Source: Arcuatula senhousia (Eukaryota; Mollusca; Bivalvia; Mytilida; Mytilidae). Taken from it: DNA of 64,000 nt. The position numbers were made by a program, and so were the translations under genes. The notes below the pieces were generated by a model. The model saw nothing but the letters and a program-made list of their open reading frames with translations. It was not told where the DNA came from and did no database searches. Shown here piece after piece: positions 51,322-63,850 of this stretch (position 1 is the first letter of the stretch; each line of letters starts with the position of its first letter). The stretch covers positions 8,651,001 to 8,715,000 of the forward strand of contig OZ020305.1 of assembly GCA_963971305.1 (NCBI GenBank), in the 5' to 3' direction.

Positions 51322-53280
51322 ACTGAATGCTTTTGTCAGGTATCAATCTACTCAATATGGCACGCTATTTTAACCAAAACCCTTGTATCTATTTAGGCGT
51401 GCCATAACTCTATCACCCTCTCTTCTATATGTTATTTATATAATATAGATATGGATAGACAGCATGATGATTATAAAATCTAATTGATGTTTTCTATCGA
51501 TTTGCTTTTCTCTTATGAAAATCTGTTTTTTGTTCATTCAAGTCTATGATTATCTTTAAACAGCTGTTGACAACTTTTATTTAATTTTACTATTGATAAA
51601 CCCGAGGTTTCAAGAACATCTTCTATCTAGATAATGAACAAATAGTACTTCAATTATTTTGGAAGAAACGACTGAACAAAAATATGGTATGTTGACGTTA
51701 TTGCATATTTTAAAGTAATTTAGTGTTTTAAGCTAAAGCTAATTATAATAAGTATTGTTATTTTTCGACAGTTTTTACAAAATAAAAGTAATAGCTAAAT
51801 TACTGAACGGAGATTACAAAAAAGAAAATACAAAATAAGGCAAAATTGAAGACTGAAAAGCACAACAATCCTTACCACAACGCACAACCGATTCGAATCA
51901 TATTTAGAAGGTGAAACTAAGTAAGGCGTAATTACACCCTGGTCCCGAAATTCACTAAAAAAGATAAATACTATCATTATACAAATTTAGGATGGTCCTA
52001 ATAATACCCTTTAAAAGCCTTTTTCGAAGCCTTTGTTTTTTAAGCATAAATTTATTGCAATATCATTTTTAAAAGTGCATTTCTTCTTTCGTTTTGTCTG
52101 CATGTTGCACTTTTTGAATAATAAGCAAAAACAATCCCTCAATTAACTTGGGAAAGCAAATAAACACTCTGGTAATAGGTAACTCAAAACCAAATATAAA
52201 TTGGCTTGGGGTCTCAGAATTCCAGTGGAATCTCGGGCCCCTTTGAAAAAAGAACCCCGAGGGTTGTTACATAATAGTATTAATGCACATGCATCTTATT
52301 GTGGACTAACAAAACATATGACGAACTGAAGGCGCATGTTTGATTTCGCGCCTCCTAATTTCTCAAGAATATAAACCATGATCGTTTTTCTTTTTGCGTG
52401 GCCAAGCTTGGTCCCCAAAATTAAATTATCATATTTGTTTTGACCCAGTAATTCTGTTTTGTTTTAATTATGGACCACAAAGTCAAAACCCCGAATGCAA
52501 ATGAATGCCTGTTTTCGTAAAGTCCAAAACATGCTATTATAATAAAAATTTCACGTGATATATAAATATGTCTCCCTACAAATATAATGAGCTCTTCAAC
52601 AGAAAATAATGAGATGTGGAATAAGTGTATGCGACATAGCTCACGTAAAAAAGCGGTAAATAAGATAGAATAAATGAAAATAATGAAACCCCTATATGCT
52701 GAAAAATAATTTGAATGAAATCATTATTTTCATTTTTCATAAAACTTTCATCTGTAAGTTACCCACATAACTTGATACTCATACACGAGAACAAATTAGG
52801 GATCATCTTTACACTGATAAACATGACTGATATTTCACTTCTTTTTTTCTGTCTATGTGGAGCCTAAAGCTTAATGTTTAGATAAATATTTTGGCATACA
52901 GTTTAAGTATTTTGCAAGTGCACACTGGATCTGCTTTGCCGGAGCAATTTCTTTGCATTTTCAGTTCACCCAAATATACCACGTGTAAGGTAAGTATGGA
53001 CTCGTGAGCGGAGGAAAAGGTTATTCACGCACATGAAAAAGGTGAATAACACACTTTGAAAAGAGAAAATTTTCAAAAATAGTACTATATCACCAAAAAG
53101 GTCTATAATAAGCCCTTTAGTCATTCTTTTATAAAAAAAAATGCTATTGCACGGAACATCTCATATCTTAAGGTGTTCAATTACCAAAAATCAGGGACAG
53201 GAGTTTCTTAAAACAGTTTGCTGAATTTAAGCATAAAATTAATTTAAGAAAGTGGCTAAGGCATTCAAAATTATATACTG
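51322..53280. other. Intergenic, AT-rich
   Basis: No gene seen. GTGAGCGGAGGAAAAGGTTA followed by TTCACGCACATG near 53000-53030 recurs inverted near 56820-56860, possibly the arms of an old element. Confidence 0.4.
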
Positions 53281-53285
53281 AATAA

Positions 53286-53413
53286 TACATGGCAGAATCT
53301 GTATCATATGCTGTATTTATCCGAGACACCTATATCATACCGAGGGCTAACGGCCCAAGGTATGATATAGGTCGAGGGTTAAGACAGCATGTGATGCAGA
53401 TTTTGCCATGTAA
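53286..53413. repeat. Palindromic element
   Basis: TACATGGCAGAATCTGTATC with ATATGCTG is mirrored by CAGCATGTGATGCAGATTTT and GCCATGTA. The centre has TATCATACC ... GGTATGATA nested inside. Confidence 0.75.
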
Positions 53414-54309
53414 TGTTCGTTATATCATATAAAATAAAATATTGATTTTTTGTAGGAGTGCGATATAGGGTATGCGATATAGGGTAAGAGGTGCGATATA
53501 GGGTATGCGATATCGGTAATGTGCTTTGTCCTATAATGCATATTAAAAAACACTATATTTATGCTTAAATATATGATATATATATATATACTACATAGCT
53601 TAATATCTACAAACTGTTTGTTAATTTTAAAGAACTATAACTGCTTTGTGAGGATTTCAAATTATAAAATAAATGCTTATGGATTAAGAAATTTATCTCT
53701 TTTGTAATAAGGGGCAATTTGGTAACTGAATTTAAAGTTTAATTTTACCAGCGCAATTTTGAATCGGCCACTTATAGTCCGGCATACGACACTGAAATAA
53801 TTAGGATGATAGGATGATTATGTTAATATCCAGATTTGAAGAAGTTTACCTTGCCATTCATTGCATTATAAGACTTGTTGATTAAATTTTATCTATGCAT
53901 TCACTTACTAAAACAGTATCAAGGGATATTCCTTCTACAGTTTCGTCAAGGCATTGGGCGATAATATTATATTCATGTGAATCATGGTGCATGCTTACCT
54001 TCTTACCGGTGTATTATTTATATCTAGCTTATCGCGACTAATAATAGACCAATAATTACGGCCTACTCGATATTGACCCACACACGAACAATAACTAATG
54101 CTAAAGATTTTCAATTGACCTCCTCAAGTTAACCCTAATAGAGTAAATTTCTAATAGCTGGGTAGGGCAATACACACTTTATTTGTCAACTGGAAAAGTT
54201 ACTCTAGACTCGGGTTTACTCTCGTACTTTTTGTAAATAGAACGGGCTATCCTAGTAAAGAGTTGACTATTACGACAATATTTTAACACAAATGTGGCCA
54301 CTAAAAGTA

Positions 54310-55282
54310 TGTCTCGCCTGTCGGCACCATCACTAAAATCAACTTCCTAAGCTTTCATTTCTTGATATAAACACAAAAAATGTCTGTATACCCAATATCA
54401 GATGCCTAGCTATTATAATTTTCCAGCAATTCATCGTCCACAAAAGTCTTACAAAAAAGTTTTTCTGCCTGAAAAAAACCTAAGTTCACAGAGTCACAAG
54501 AGCATGAAAATGGGATCAGGGTCACGCGGCATGGTAACAGTTGCGTAGACCATAACCTGAACTGTCTGTATACCTAATATCAGATGCCTAGCTTATTTTC
54601 TTTTCCAGCAATTCATCGTCCACAAAAGTCTTATAAAAAAGTTTACGGCCTGAAAAAAGACCTTAGTTTACAGAGTCACTGGAGCGTAAAAATGGGATTA
54701 AGGTCACATGGCATGGTGACAGTTGGGTAGACCATAACCTGAACTGTCTGTATACCAAATATCAGATGCCTAGCTAATATTCTTTTCCAGTAATTCGTCG
54801 TCCACAAAAGTCTTAAAAAAAAGGTTAACGGCCTGAAAAAATACCTAAGTTCACAGAGTCACTGGAGCGTAAAAATGGGGTCAGGGTCACACGGCATGGT
54901 GACAGTTGCGTAGACCATAACCTGAACTGTCTGTATACCAAATATCAGATGCCTAGCTTATATACTTTTCCAGCAATTCATCGTCCACAAAAGTCTTACA
55001 AAAAAGTTAACGGCCTAAAAAAAAGACCTAAGTTCACAGAGTCACTGGAGCGTGAAAATGGGATCAGGGTCACACAGCACGGTGACAGTTGCGTAGACCC
55101 TAACCTGAACTGTCTGTATATCAAATATCAGATGCCTAGCTATTATACTTTTCAAGCAATTCATTGTCCACAAAAGTCTTACAAAAAAGTTTACGCCGCC
55201 GCCGCCGTCGCTGCCGCCGCCACCGGAAAGTAATACCTATGTCTCGCCTTCCGCGTCTATTCGTCGCAGGCGAGACAAAAAA
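54310..55282 (-). mobile_element. Family B element, shorter inverted copy
   Basis: Reading right to left it begins TTTGTCTCGCCTGCGACG, a CGG-rich stretch, then five tandem units of about 170-190 bp with the same blocks as 29243-31717, and ends at GACAGGCGAGACATAC. Units here are more uniform than in the long copy, suggesting a more recent expansion. Confidence 0.8.
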
Positions 55283-55664
55283 CACTTTAAAGACGTTTAA
55301 ATGATAGAATACAAAGCATAACTTTCTAAAGTATCTTTATGTAATTTAAACACAATATATGTTTTTTTTTCAATTGGAGTCACATTGTCGCAGTTAAAAT
55401 GTACTTATGCTGTCATGTCTTCTACCAACCCTGCTTTGGCCACAGTTAAACTCGAGTAAGGTTAAAGGTCATGGAGGTTTTCCCCGAGTACGAACTCTAG
55501 TCGTTTATTTGTTACTCGAGTTAACTCTTACTAGTTACTAGAGTAACTAGAGAAAAAAAGATCTACAATTTGAGTAACAAAGGCTGTTATTGATTCTTTC
55601 GGAATGAGAAAGTTAAACCGTTATATAACCATCCCCTCCAGAATAAGTCATTTGTTTCTTGACC

Positions 55665-56422
55665 TTTTTAGCTCACCTGCACCGAAGGTTCCATGCGAAC
55701 TTATACCATCACTTGGCGTCCGTCGTCGTCGTCATCTGTTAACAATTTTTCAAACGTTAACTTGTTCGACATCATAAGTCCAATTGCAACCAAACTTGGT
55801 ACAGTTGTAAAGTAGCATTATGTGTACAAAACTGTCGTTCAGATTTTTGATTCTTAAAAAAAAACATGGCCGCCATGGCTAAAAATAGAACATAGAGGGT
55901 AAACTCTAGTTTTTTGCAAATAACTCAAAAAAGGTTACAGATATCAAAATTATGATGAAGCAAAAGTGATCAGCACATCAAGATCTACCAGCCCTGCAAT
56001 TCTCAAGAAAATCCAATTACCTATGTAGGAGTGATTGCCCTTTTTCCGAATTTTTTTTTGCAAAATTTGCACATGTTAAGCTTAATATCTTAAAAACTAA
56101 TAAAGTTATTTGAAAAAAAATGAATTGCATTTTGTTAAGCACATCAACATCTTTAAAAATTGTAGACGGTCAATTCTGTAGGACTGTTCCTTTTGTGAGT
56201 TTTTTTCCTTAGAACGTCAAAATTGACCATTTTCATATATGTTCAACTGAAAGTTATCACAATATGTTCTTTCAAATTGGCAGTGTTGCAAAACATCTAT
56301 AGTATATATAATGCAGCATTCGGTTAAACCTTTTACTTTATGGCTCTTTCAATGTCAATAGGCTTATAATTTAGGCATTTAAGACAGGTGAGCAATTCAG
56401 GCTACTGGGAGCATCTTGTTTA
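55665..56422 (+). mobile_element. Family A copy, short subtype
   Basis: TTTTTAGCTCACCTGCACCG at the left, CGTCCGTCGTCGTCGTC near the start, AGACAGGTGAGCAATTCAGG and a broken terminal hairpin near 56415. No internal tandem array. Confidence 0.75.
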
Positions 56423-57250
56423 TATGCGTTACCGATTAACAACCTTTTAAGACGGTGTTACTTTAATTTTCAGGTATTACTTTAATAAAAAGTCTCATGC
56501 CAACAAAAAAAATCAGTGCTTTGATATATTTCATATTCTTAAAAGCACGTGTATGCAAATGATATTTTTAAAAAAGGTAATTTCATCAGAAAAAAAATAT
56601 CGTTAATTTTTTTGTAACATCATTTTGTCATTAACTTGGACGACAATTGATTTATTTTATGGAAAAAATGTCTTGTATCTCTGGAAATGAATGATTTCAA
56701 ATGTTCCATAAGCCATGGCATTTCATATTCAATTTAAATGGATAAAGACAAATGATACTCAAACACACTTTGTTTTGTTTTCCATCAGTTTATCCCTATT
56801 CAAAGTGTTACTAACCTTTTCCATGTGCGTGAATAGCCTCGTTCTCCGCTCACTAGTCCGTACGGTGTTATTGGTGTTATCATGGAAGTATCAATTCAAT
56901 ACTTCCATGGTGTTATTAAATCTACTGCAAATCGGTTTTATGGAAGATTATTTAGGGGTTATTGATGCTTCCGATCAAATGTGTCGGATCTGTGTGAGGA
57001 TTTAACACTATATCATTAGTTCAGTGTTTGAAGTGTTGTGTCTGCTTCATAATTATAACAACAGTCGATAAATGCTTCTAAGCTAGCTGTCAGTAACTGA
57101 GTGTTCTCAAGAGAGTTCCTCTACGTCTCGTTGTTCTTGTATGGTGCTCTTGCCTAAGGTTCCCTCTTTGTATATTGAACTCTTATCGATTTGATTTTTA
57201 GAGTGTTATTTTTGTGCTTTGTACAAGATAAGCAATAGGGGAAAGGTTTG
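56423..57250. other. Intergenic, unassigned
   Basis: AT-rich; contains the partner of the 53000 inverted segment. An open frame at 56715-57005 lacks any family signature and I do not call it. Confidence 0.35.
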
Positions 57251-57259
57251 CAAAAAAAA

Positions 57260-57650
57260 ACAAAAAAAACCTAGCCTAACCCCGCCACAGGGACTTGCTC
57301 CCCTCTATCAATATTGTGTTAGAGTCAATGTGCGAAAAAAAACACCGTACCGCACATCCCTGTGACCCCGCCACATTTTATATGTGCCTGTCCTAAGCCA
57401 GGAATCCTTGTCAAAGCTTTTGTTTGTCCCTGTCATTTATCTGTTGTTTGTTTTATGTCCATCAATGGATCTTTCTTTGATAATCTAGGGATTGGTTTTG
57501 CATCTTATGTATTGCATTTTTAGCAGCGACCTCTTGTCATGTTGAAGACTGCTGACTGTTTTCCATTGTGATTTTTAAATTGCCGTTAGTTGTTAGTTGT
57601 GTTGCGTATATTTATAATATTCCACTTTTCTTTATCGCCTTTTTATTTAA
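57260..57650. repeat. Dispersed repeats
   Basis: 57280-57390 shares blocks with 48170-48250; 57500-57640 is the reverse complement of the 23880-24015 repeat. Confidence 0.6.
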
Positions 57651-57693
57651 GGTACAATTCGAACGAAACGAAAATGAAAAGAAAAAACATAAA

Positions 57694-60093
57694 CACCCGG
57701 GTTAACCTGAGATCGTGAAGTCGGTGGTTATCGTGAACTCGGTTAGGCAAAATGTAAACAAACGAGAATTAACCAATGGGAAAAGGGAAATTTCTACTAA
57801 AATGTAGTCGTTAACGCGGTTAATGTTATCGTTCAACCCGGTTTGTTCCTTTTTACTGTTATCGTGAACAGCGAATTTGTATAATGTAATTATGTACCAA
57901 AATCTTCTTTCTCTTATCAAATAGTGTTAGTTCATATGTTTGAAACATTTGTTAGTGTAAAAAATTAACTTTTTGGTCTTTGAAATTGAGAGTATCTCAA
58001 TAACAGATTAAGGAAAGAAACCAAAAAGGGTAAATAAAGGTAACATTACCGGTCTATAATAATATATAATATATAGTAAGGTTGTCAACCATATGCAATT
58101 TACCACTCTCTTATTAATTAGCGCCGTTGTTTGGGAAACTTGGGGTTTATACATGTGTCCGATTATTTATTGCTGACCCTGTTAAAGTACTTTATAAAGA
58201 TTTATCATACTATTTTCTAATTTACTTTTCCATAACAACTTTGTTAAATTGTTTTGGTCGTGGTCCAAAATTTTGGAACTATATCTAAACGGTATCGCAA
58301 ATTGCAACTTGGAATTTGGGTTAAATATATACGCAAAAAAGGTTAACAAAATCCTTAGACGGACAGACACACGGACACGAATAGACATCATTAAAATAAT
58401 AAACCAACAGCTTATTCAATATTGGCACTATATACATACGTAGTACAAATGAATGACCAATTAACTTTGTTTATTAAAAAAAATCAACCATGTCAAGACA
58501 AAGTGACCGTCTTTTTGTTATACAGGAAGTAGATCGAGAGCGACAATGCTATGGGACTGCATACTTATGCTACATACCAAATACCAAAAGGCTGCGATAA
58601 GTAGTTGTTGAGCTAATTGATTTTTTACTTCGTGGAATCCAGCAAAAAGAGGGACATTTGGGACCCTTAATCATATTATTGACTTATTGACACTTGGTTC
58701 CGAATCCGTGCGGTGCACGGGAGGCGAATAGGCCCATAAAGGTGCTAAGCTTGTCGGAAGAAGTCCACTAAAGAACGCTCAGAAACGCCTGACATTTGAT
58801 CCGTTCGCTTAGCCTATAAAACGACTGGGATATGTGTCTAAGGTGGTTGAATGGGGCAGCCCTGTCATAATGAATACCGGAGTCATAATGCTATAATTTG
58901 AAAAACCTGACCGCAAACCATAGTGGGTCAAGGAGAGAGGATAGGGCCTGTGGCTGATCCAGAAATTTTGAAAGGGGAGGGCACGCAATTAAAAAACTAT
59001 CTTTAGGACTTCTTATTTAATACAGTTCCTAACCAAATTTTCCTGTCAAACGGGAGGGCGCGCGCCCGGCACGCCGGTCCTTAACCAACCTTTGATTAGT
59101 CATGCTTCATGCACGTAAAAGAATACTTTGAGGATCGCCAAGTAGTTCATCACATATAAGCTAAATTTTCCGCCCCTAACCACCTCGCCCTTTATCCTGT
59201 GGTCTTCAAAATTTACAGTTCTTTTGTTTCCCACCCAAACCCTTTTTTTCTCGCTCAGTGTGTGTCAGTTTAACCAGGATTCAGTATTGTATTTTCGACA
59301 GATAAGGGTTGCCTATGTGAACCTGGTTAAGGGTTGGTTATATCCCACTCTGTTAAGTGTTCAAACTAGTACCGGGTATATGACCTCATTTAAGGTAAGG
59401 GTTCTTCATTTTCAGTCACCATAGGTTAAAGTTTGAGATTATGCGATTTTTTTAGGAAGGGTTTCGTTATTTTCTGGGTGCATTGGCCAATGGTGCATTG
59501 GGGATACATTAGCCTGTCTTATGATTTGGTACATTTCCTTCTCGTTTATGGTCGTACATTAGCCCTTTTGCGTGGCATACATGAGGCTGTGCTATGGATG
59601 ATGTGTCTTGAGTCACAATTCAATTCGTTGTTTCAATTAGTTCTTGTCCTGATTTTGATTGAAATAATGTTGACTGGACATAAACAAATAACAAATACAA
59701 AATTACAATACTGCAATTTGATTGGACGAAATTTTTTTTTTAATGATCATTGAAAAAATGCTTCATAAATCGTTTGTGCGCAAATCTGGAAATTCCGTTC
59801 CAAAAGGTTCATTGTAAACCTTTAGTTTTAGTTATCTCAACAGAATAGTATCATTAATACATATGCAGTACGTTTTAAAATCAGAAGTTACCGTTGAAGG
59901 CATATGTAACCATGTTATGTTGACGATAACTTAAACCGAGTTAAACGATAACAGCTTTGATTTTTAACCGCGTTAACAACTACATTTTAGTCAAAATTTC
60001 TCTTTTCCCATTGGTCAAATCTCGTTTGTTTACATTTTGCCTAACCGAGTTCACGATAACCACCGACTTCACGATCTCAGGTTAACCCGGGTG
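57694..60093. mobile_element. 2400-bp element with about 155-bp TIRs and 5-bp target duplication
   Basis: CACCCGGGTTAACCTGAGAT starts both ends; the first 70 or so bases of the arms are identical and the next 80 about 85% alike. ATAAA flanks exactly on both sides (57689-57693 and 60094-60098). Subterminal GTTATCGT/ACGATAAC and GTTAACGCGGTTAA motifs repeat in each arm. The interior has no transposase-like frame, so it is non-autonomous. The CAC start and 5-bp duplication recall Transib-type ends, but the duplication is not GC-rich and I cannot assign a superfamily. Confidence 0.88.
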
Positions 60094-61065
60094 ATAAAAT
60101 GAAAGGGTACAATCATCGGTGAATTTTATATCTAGACGCTGCTATACTTTTTTATTTTTCATTTCTACGTGTAGTTTAAGTCGCATACATAGAGTAGAAA
60201 ATTAGGTCAAAATATCTACCTTTCCATGAACCTTTATGCCGATTAGTTTTAAATGGCTGAATGTTAAATTAATGTTCGTTTTACGTCGGCAATTTAAAAA
60301 CCTTCTCGAAAAGAAAAGAAAAGAAAGGCAACAGCTGTTGCGGAGAAAAGTCGTTGATGCTGTTGTTAAGATAGTTCTTTTTTCAAAATATGTTTTAAGA
60401 GGCACACGATGAACCGTTCTGTTGATCATGAAGTATAAAAGGATTGGAAATTATAATATAGATTATACAACATTTACAACGGAATAGATAAATCTCTATT
60501 GAACCATATTTTTAACTATCCAACTGTCAAACAGTAATATGTTGTATACGGTAAGATAAAAAAGACTAAACATATACAAAACAACTATTTTTTGTAACGT
60601 TTTTTTCAGCTCTTCACTGTGTCATGGTGTTGCAACAAAACGTAACATTGTAATATCGATATATCATAGCAATCGATTCGAAGAAAATTATTGAAACCAA
60701 AATCAACCAATCCCAATTCTAGTAAATAATACAGCCAACAACCTTTTAATTATAGTCACAAACTGTGCAACAGACAACAGAAAGAAATCGAAATGCAAAT
60801 TGTAAAAGAGCAATTATTAAAAAAAATCAAAACTAGCTTGGTTTTATTTGCATACGTAGATTCAATACCATATTAGCATTTGATCTTTACTTGAAGCAAC
60901 TGATCTGTTCGTAAATTTGCACGAAATATATTGAAGAAGCAACAAGGATAAATAGATCATGATGAATTGTTTTGTTATCTATTTTGTTAACTTCGCCATT
61001 TATGTTCTTTTTCTTTTCATTTTGTTGAATATTGAAAGTTTCAATCTTCAAACAATACAGAAAAA
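60094..61065. other. Intergenic 3' of the minus-strand membrane-protein gene
   Basis: AT-rich; may include the 3' UTR of the gene ending at 61066. No other gene seen. Confidence 0.4.
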
Positions 61066-62460
61066 TCACATACAGCTTTTAATGTCAACCATCTGTTCAA
61101 GATAGTTTTGAAGTATATCAACCATCAAAACTTCTGAGTTTTCCTCTGTCAGGTCTAAAGAAAGTATCTGACCATGTTCTCTAGTGATATTTCCAGGATT
61201 GATAGTTTCACCAGAGACGGCTTTTTGAATATGTTCGTTAATATTTTTTGCACCTGTAAAGACAGAAACGTATCGTTCATCACAGAGTTTAGACATATAG
61301 TTTTCACTTATATTATTTCCGTATACGTAGTTCAGATTTGTAGGATTTGATTCGAAGCCTCTGAAGATTCTGTGCGACTCAACAAAGTCATTTCGTATTC
61401 TGTTATATTGATGTTGACTGTCAGCATACGTTTTGTTCTTCAAGTACAGCCCCACGTGTACGGTGTGGATAAGCGACTCCACAGATTGCCGATGCTGTAT
61501 TATAAATTCCCTTGACAAAAACACGACTGTTTTCAAGAAATCGGGTTCTGAGAAAGACTTCAATGTTTCCAATGCATACAACGCTTGTTGATTAGCATGT
61601 GACACAATGAGAATTAACAAGAACTCGGTATAGTATCCACAACTATTAATAACAGACGTTGGACCGGTCGGATCTTTGCCATTTTTGTTTAGAATTTCAA
61701 AATCACTGTATGTAAACTCATCGTTGGTCCAAAGACCTGGCGGAGTACCCATTGCTTCGAAAACTTTCTGTACCTTCAGCAAAGTCTCTTTATTCTTAGT
61801 TGATGTGTAATACTTGTCTATCCAATCTAATGTACCGGTCTTTCTAAGACGTTTGGCGACTTCAGATTCTTTTTCGCTGTCCATTCGAACAATAATGTAG
61901 TCATCTTGATGGAAGTTATTTAAAAGCCACTTATCAAAATCAAGAATTGAATAAGTTGTGTTTGTTGTGCTATTTTGGTAATTATTCAAAGAAGAATGGG
62001 AGTTCAATAAATTCATATTCTTAAACGGAGCAAAAAAGGATTTATATTTGTCTTCAATAAGAAAGCAGTAAATGTGGAAACTACCAGCATCTGGATAAGT
62101 TTGTAAAAAAAATTTGATACTTTCCCGTTGACGTATCCAACTTCCGGTTGTTATGAAAATGTTGCGTGGAAGATAATCCCGAAATTGTATACTCATATCC
62201 TTTTTTATACTTGATCCATGTCTAGAACTTGGAGGTTCGTGAATATTTGATCGTCTAATACTCCTCACATTTTCGCTTTTTTGCTCCGCGAAAGCTAACT
62301 TGTACACAAAATTACCACAAAGACAACCTAGCGCCAATATTAACACAACGAACAGAAGGCGAGTCCATTTTCCTCCAACAGAAGGCCCGCCAATCGTGGA
62401 AAGTCGTCTGCTGATTGAGTTATTGCGTTTTAGACTATTGGCTTTGTTTGTAACGTCCAT
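61066..62460 (-). CDS. Type II membrane protein, FkbM-methyltransferase-like segment
   Basis: An intact 464-codon frame starts at an ATG in a near-perfect Kozak context (GCAGCCATGG). Residues 1-32 are basic and Ser-rich, about 34-56 form one hydrophobic span (LLFVVLILALGCLCG), and the rest is luminal with several sequons (NST, NTT, NKT, NIS, NIT), the plan of a Golgi type II enzyme. Residues 187-218 (DYIIVRMDSEKESEVAKRLR ... LDWIDKYY) resemble the MDIEGAE...L-ETG-IDLIDEIY region of FkbM-type methyltransferases, but the acidic EGAE motif reads SEKESE and no clear SAM-binding glycine loop is seen. It may be a diverged, non-catalytic member. It lacks introns, unlike the other genes here, and faces away from the exon at 63551. 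Confidence 0.75.
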   Translation of the reverse strand: MDVTNKANSLKRNNSISRRLSTIGGPSVGGKWTRLLFVVLILALGCLCGNFVYKLAFAEQKSENVRSIRRSNIHEPPSSRHGSSIKKDMSIQFRDYLPRNIFITTGSWIRQRESIKFFLQTYPDAGSFHIYCFLIEDKYKSFFAPFKNMNLLNSHSSLNNYQNSTTNTTYSILDFDKWLLNNFHQDDYIIVRMDSEKESEVAKRLRKTGTLDWIDKYYTSTKNKETLLKVQKVFEAMGTPPGLWTNDEFTYSDFEILNKNGKDPTGPTSVINSCGYYTEFLLILIVSHANQQALYALETLKSFSEPDFLKTVVFLSREFIIQHRQSVESLIHTVHVGLYLKNKTYADSQHQYNRIRNDFVESHRIFRGFESNPTNLNYVYGNNISENYMSKLCDERYVSVFTGAKNINEHIQKAVSGETINPGNITREHGQILSLDLTEENSEVLMVDILQNYLEQMVDIKSCM

Positions 62461-62779
62461 GGCTGCATAAATAATTTACATTTAATGTGGGTCGAGATAA
62501 GGAAATGTATTAAGGAATAGATAACGGACTAAAACGGACTGTTCCTTTACATGTACACTAAGTCTTCTTTAAGATAGGCGATAGCATTTGAATCGTAAAT
62601 TAATTCTGTGGCCAAACATTATCGCACAATCAGACCTATTTCGATGAACATGTTTCAAATAGGACCAAAAAAATCCTGGAATTTAAAAAACCCGGTCTTA
62701 TAAAATTAATTTTTGGCGTCCCCCCCAAAAAAAAATTGACATGACTGGTCATTTTTCCCAAAGTCTAGAGTTAACACTA

Positions 62780-63306
62780 GTTAATCGACCGAAGGTCCAG
62801 GTGAGCTATTGCCATCACTTGGAGTCCGTCGTCGTCTGTCGTCCGTTAACAATTAAAAAAAAATCTTCTCTTCTGAAACTAGTCGAGACCAGAATTTAAT
62901 GCAACGAAGTATAATTGATCTTTAGGGTGTCCTGCACAAAAGATGTGTTTCGATTTTTGATTCGTCAAAAAACATATTTTTTTCATGTTTTTGCCCTTCA
63001 GAATAAAACTTATTACTGATAGAGAAAAGCTGTTGCTTGGTTTTACCTTCAGTTCTTTAATGTCTACAATAGTCTTCCTTGGGCAAAAGCTGTCAGATGA
63101 CCCTTACAGGTGATTAATTTTTCGTGTTTTTGCTTTATAGTATGAAAACTATTGCAGATAGAGAAAAGCTGTTGCTTGCTTAAACTTTCAGCTCATTAAG
63201 CGCTACAAAATTCTCCATGGGTCAAAGTTGTCAGATGACCTCTAATAGGAGACCCGTATGGCTTAAGGACCAGGTGAGCGATTCAGGCTCCTGGGAGCCT
63301 CTTGTT
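62780..63306 (+). mobile_element. Family A copy between the two membrane-protein genes
   Basis: GACCGAAGGTCCAGGTGAGC with GTCCGTCGTCGTCTGTCGTC at the left; AGGACCAGGTGAGCGATTCA and GGCTCCTGGGAGCCTCTTGT at the right. Its left-most TAGCTCACCTG is lost. Confidence 0.75.
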
Positions 63307-63550
63307 GATTCTTGATTACAAAAGACATGACAATTTATAAGCAGCGTTTAGAGTTAAAGTATAGTTAAAGTAGCAAAAGGCCAATCCAGTAGTATTCAGC
63401 TCTTGACACCCTTAATATCACTTGATTGACTACAAGGAAAGTATACATATATTCATACTCAATTTCTTAAAATACTTGACATTTTGAAGGTCCAGTTAAA
63501 GTAGTAAAAATCATCCTAGTTATATTTATTTGTTATTTTTCCACTTGCAG

Positions 63551-63850
63551 ATAAAATGCCGATTCTGGACCAATCTACTCAGCAAACAACCTCTACCTAA
63601 AAGAATCTGTACAGCGGTTGCGGTGATTTTCATTCTGTTAATAATATATGCTGAAATCATAAATGATGCGTCCTTCAAAAGAGGGAGGTCAGATTCGAAA
63701 CCATCTTATAGATCTACATTTTCTTCCAAATCATTGCGTATCAAAACTGTGGACGAAGTTATCATGGACCAGTTGTGCTATGGTAAAGGTGTAAAACCCA
63801 AAATCGAAATAGGTTATGAAAGAACACTAGATCATCTAGACTTTCGGAAG
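63551..63850 (+). CDS. Exon of a second type II membrane protein (incomplete)
   Basis: After a good acceptor (TTCCACTTGCAG) an open frame reads IKCRFWTNLLSKQPLPKRIC, then a hydrophobic span (TAVAVIFILLIIYAEII) and a luminal part including VDEVIMDQLCYGKGVKPKIE. A strong donor follows TTTCGGAAG (GTAAAT at 63851). The exon is exactly 100 codons, phase 0 at both ends. No in-frame ATG precedes the membrane span within it, so the start lies in an upstream exon, and the gene continues past the window. Without splicing the frame would stop at 63952. Family not recognised; topology resembles the neighbour on the other strand. Confidence 0.55.
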
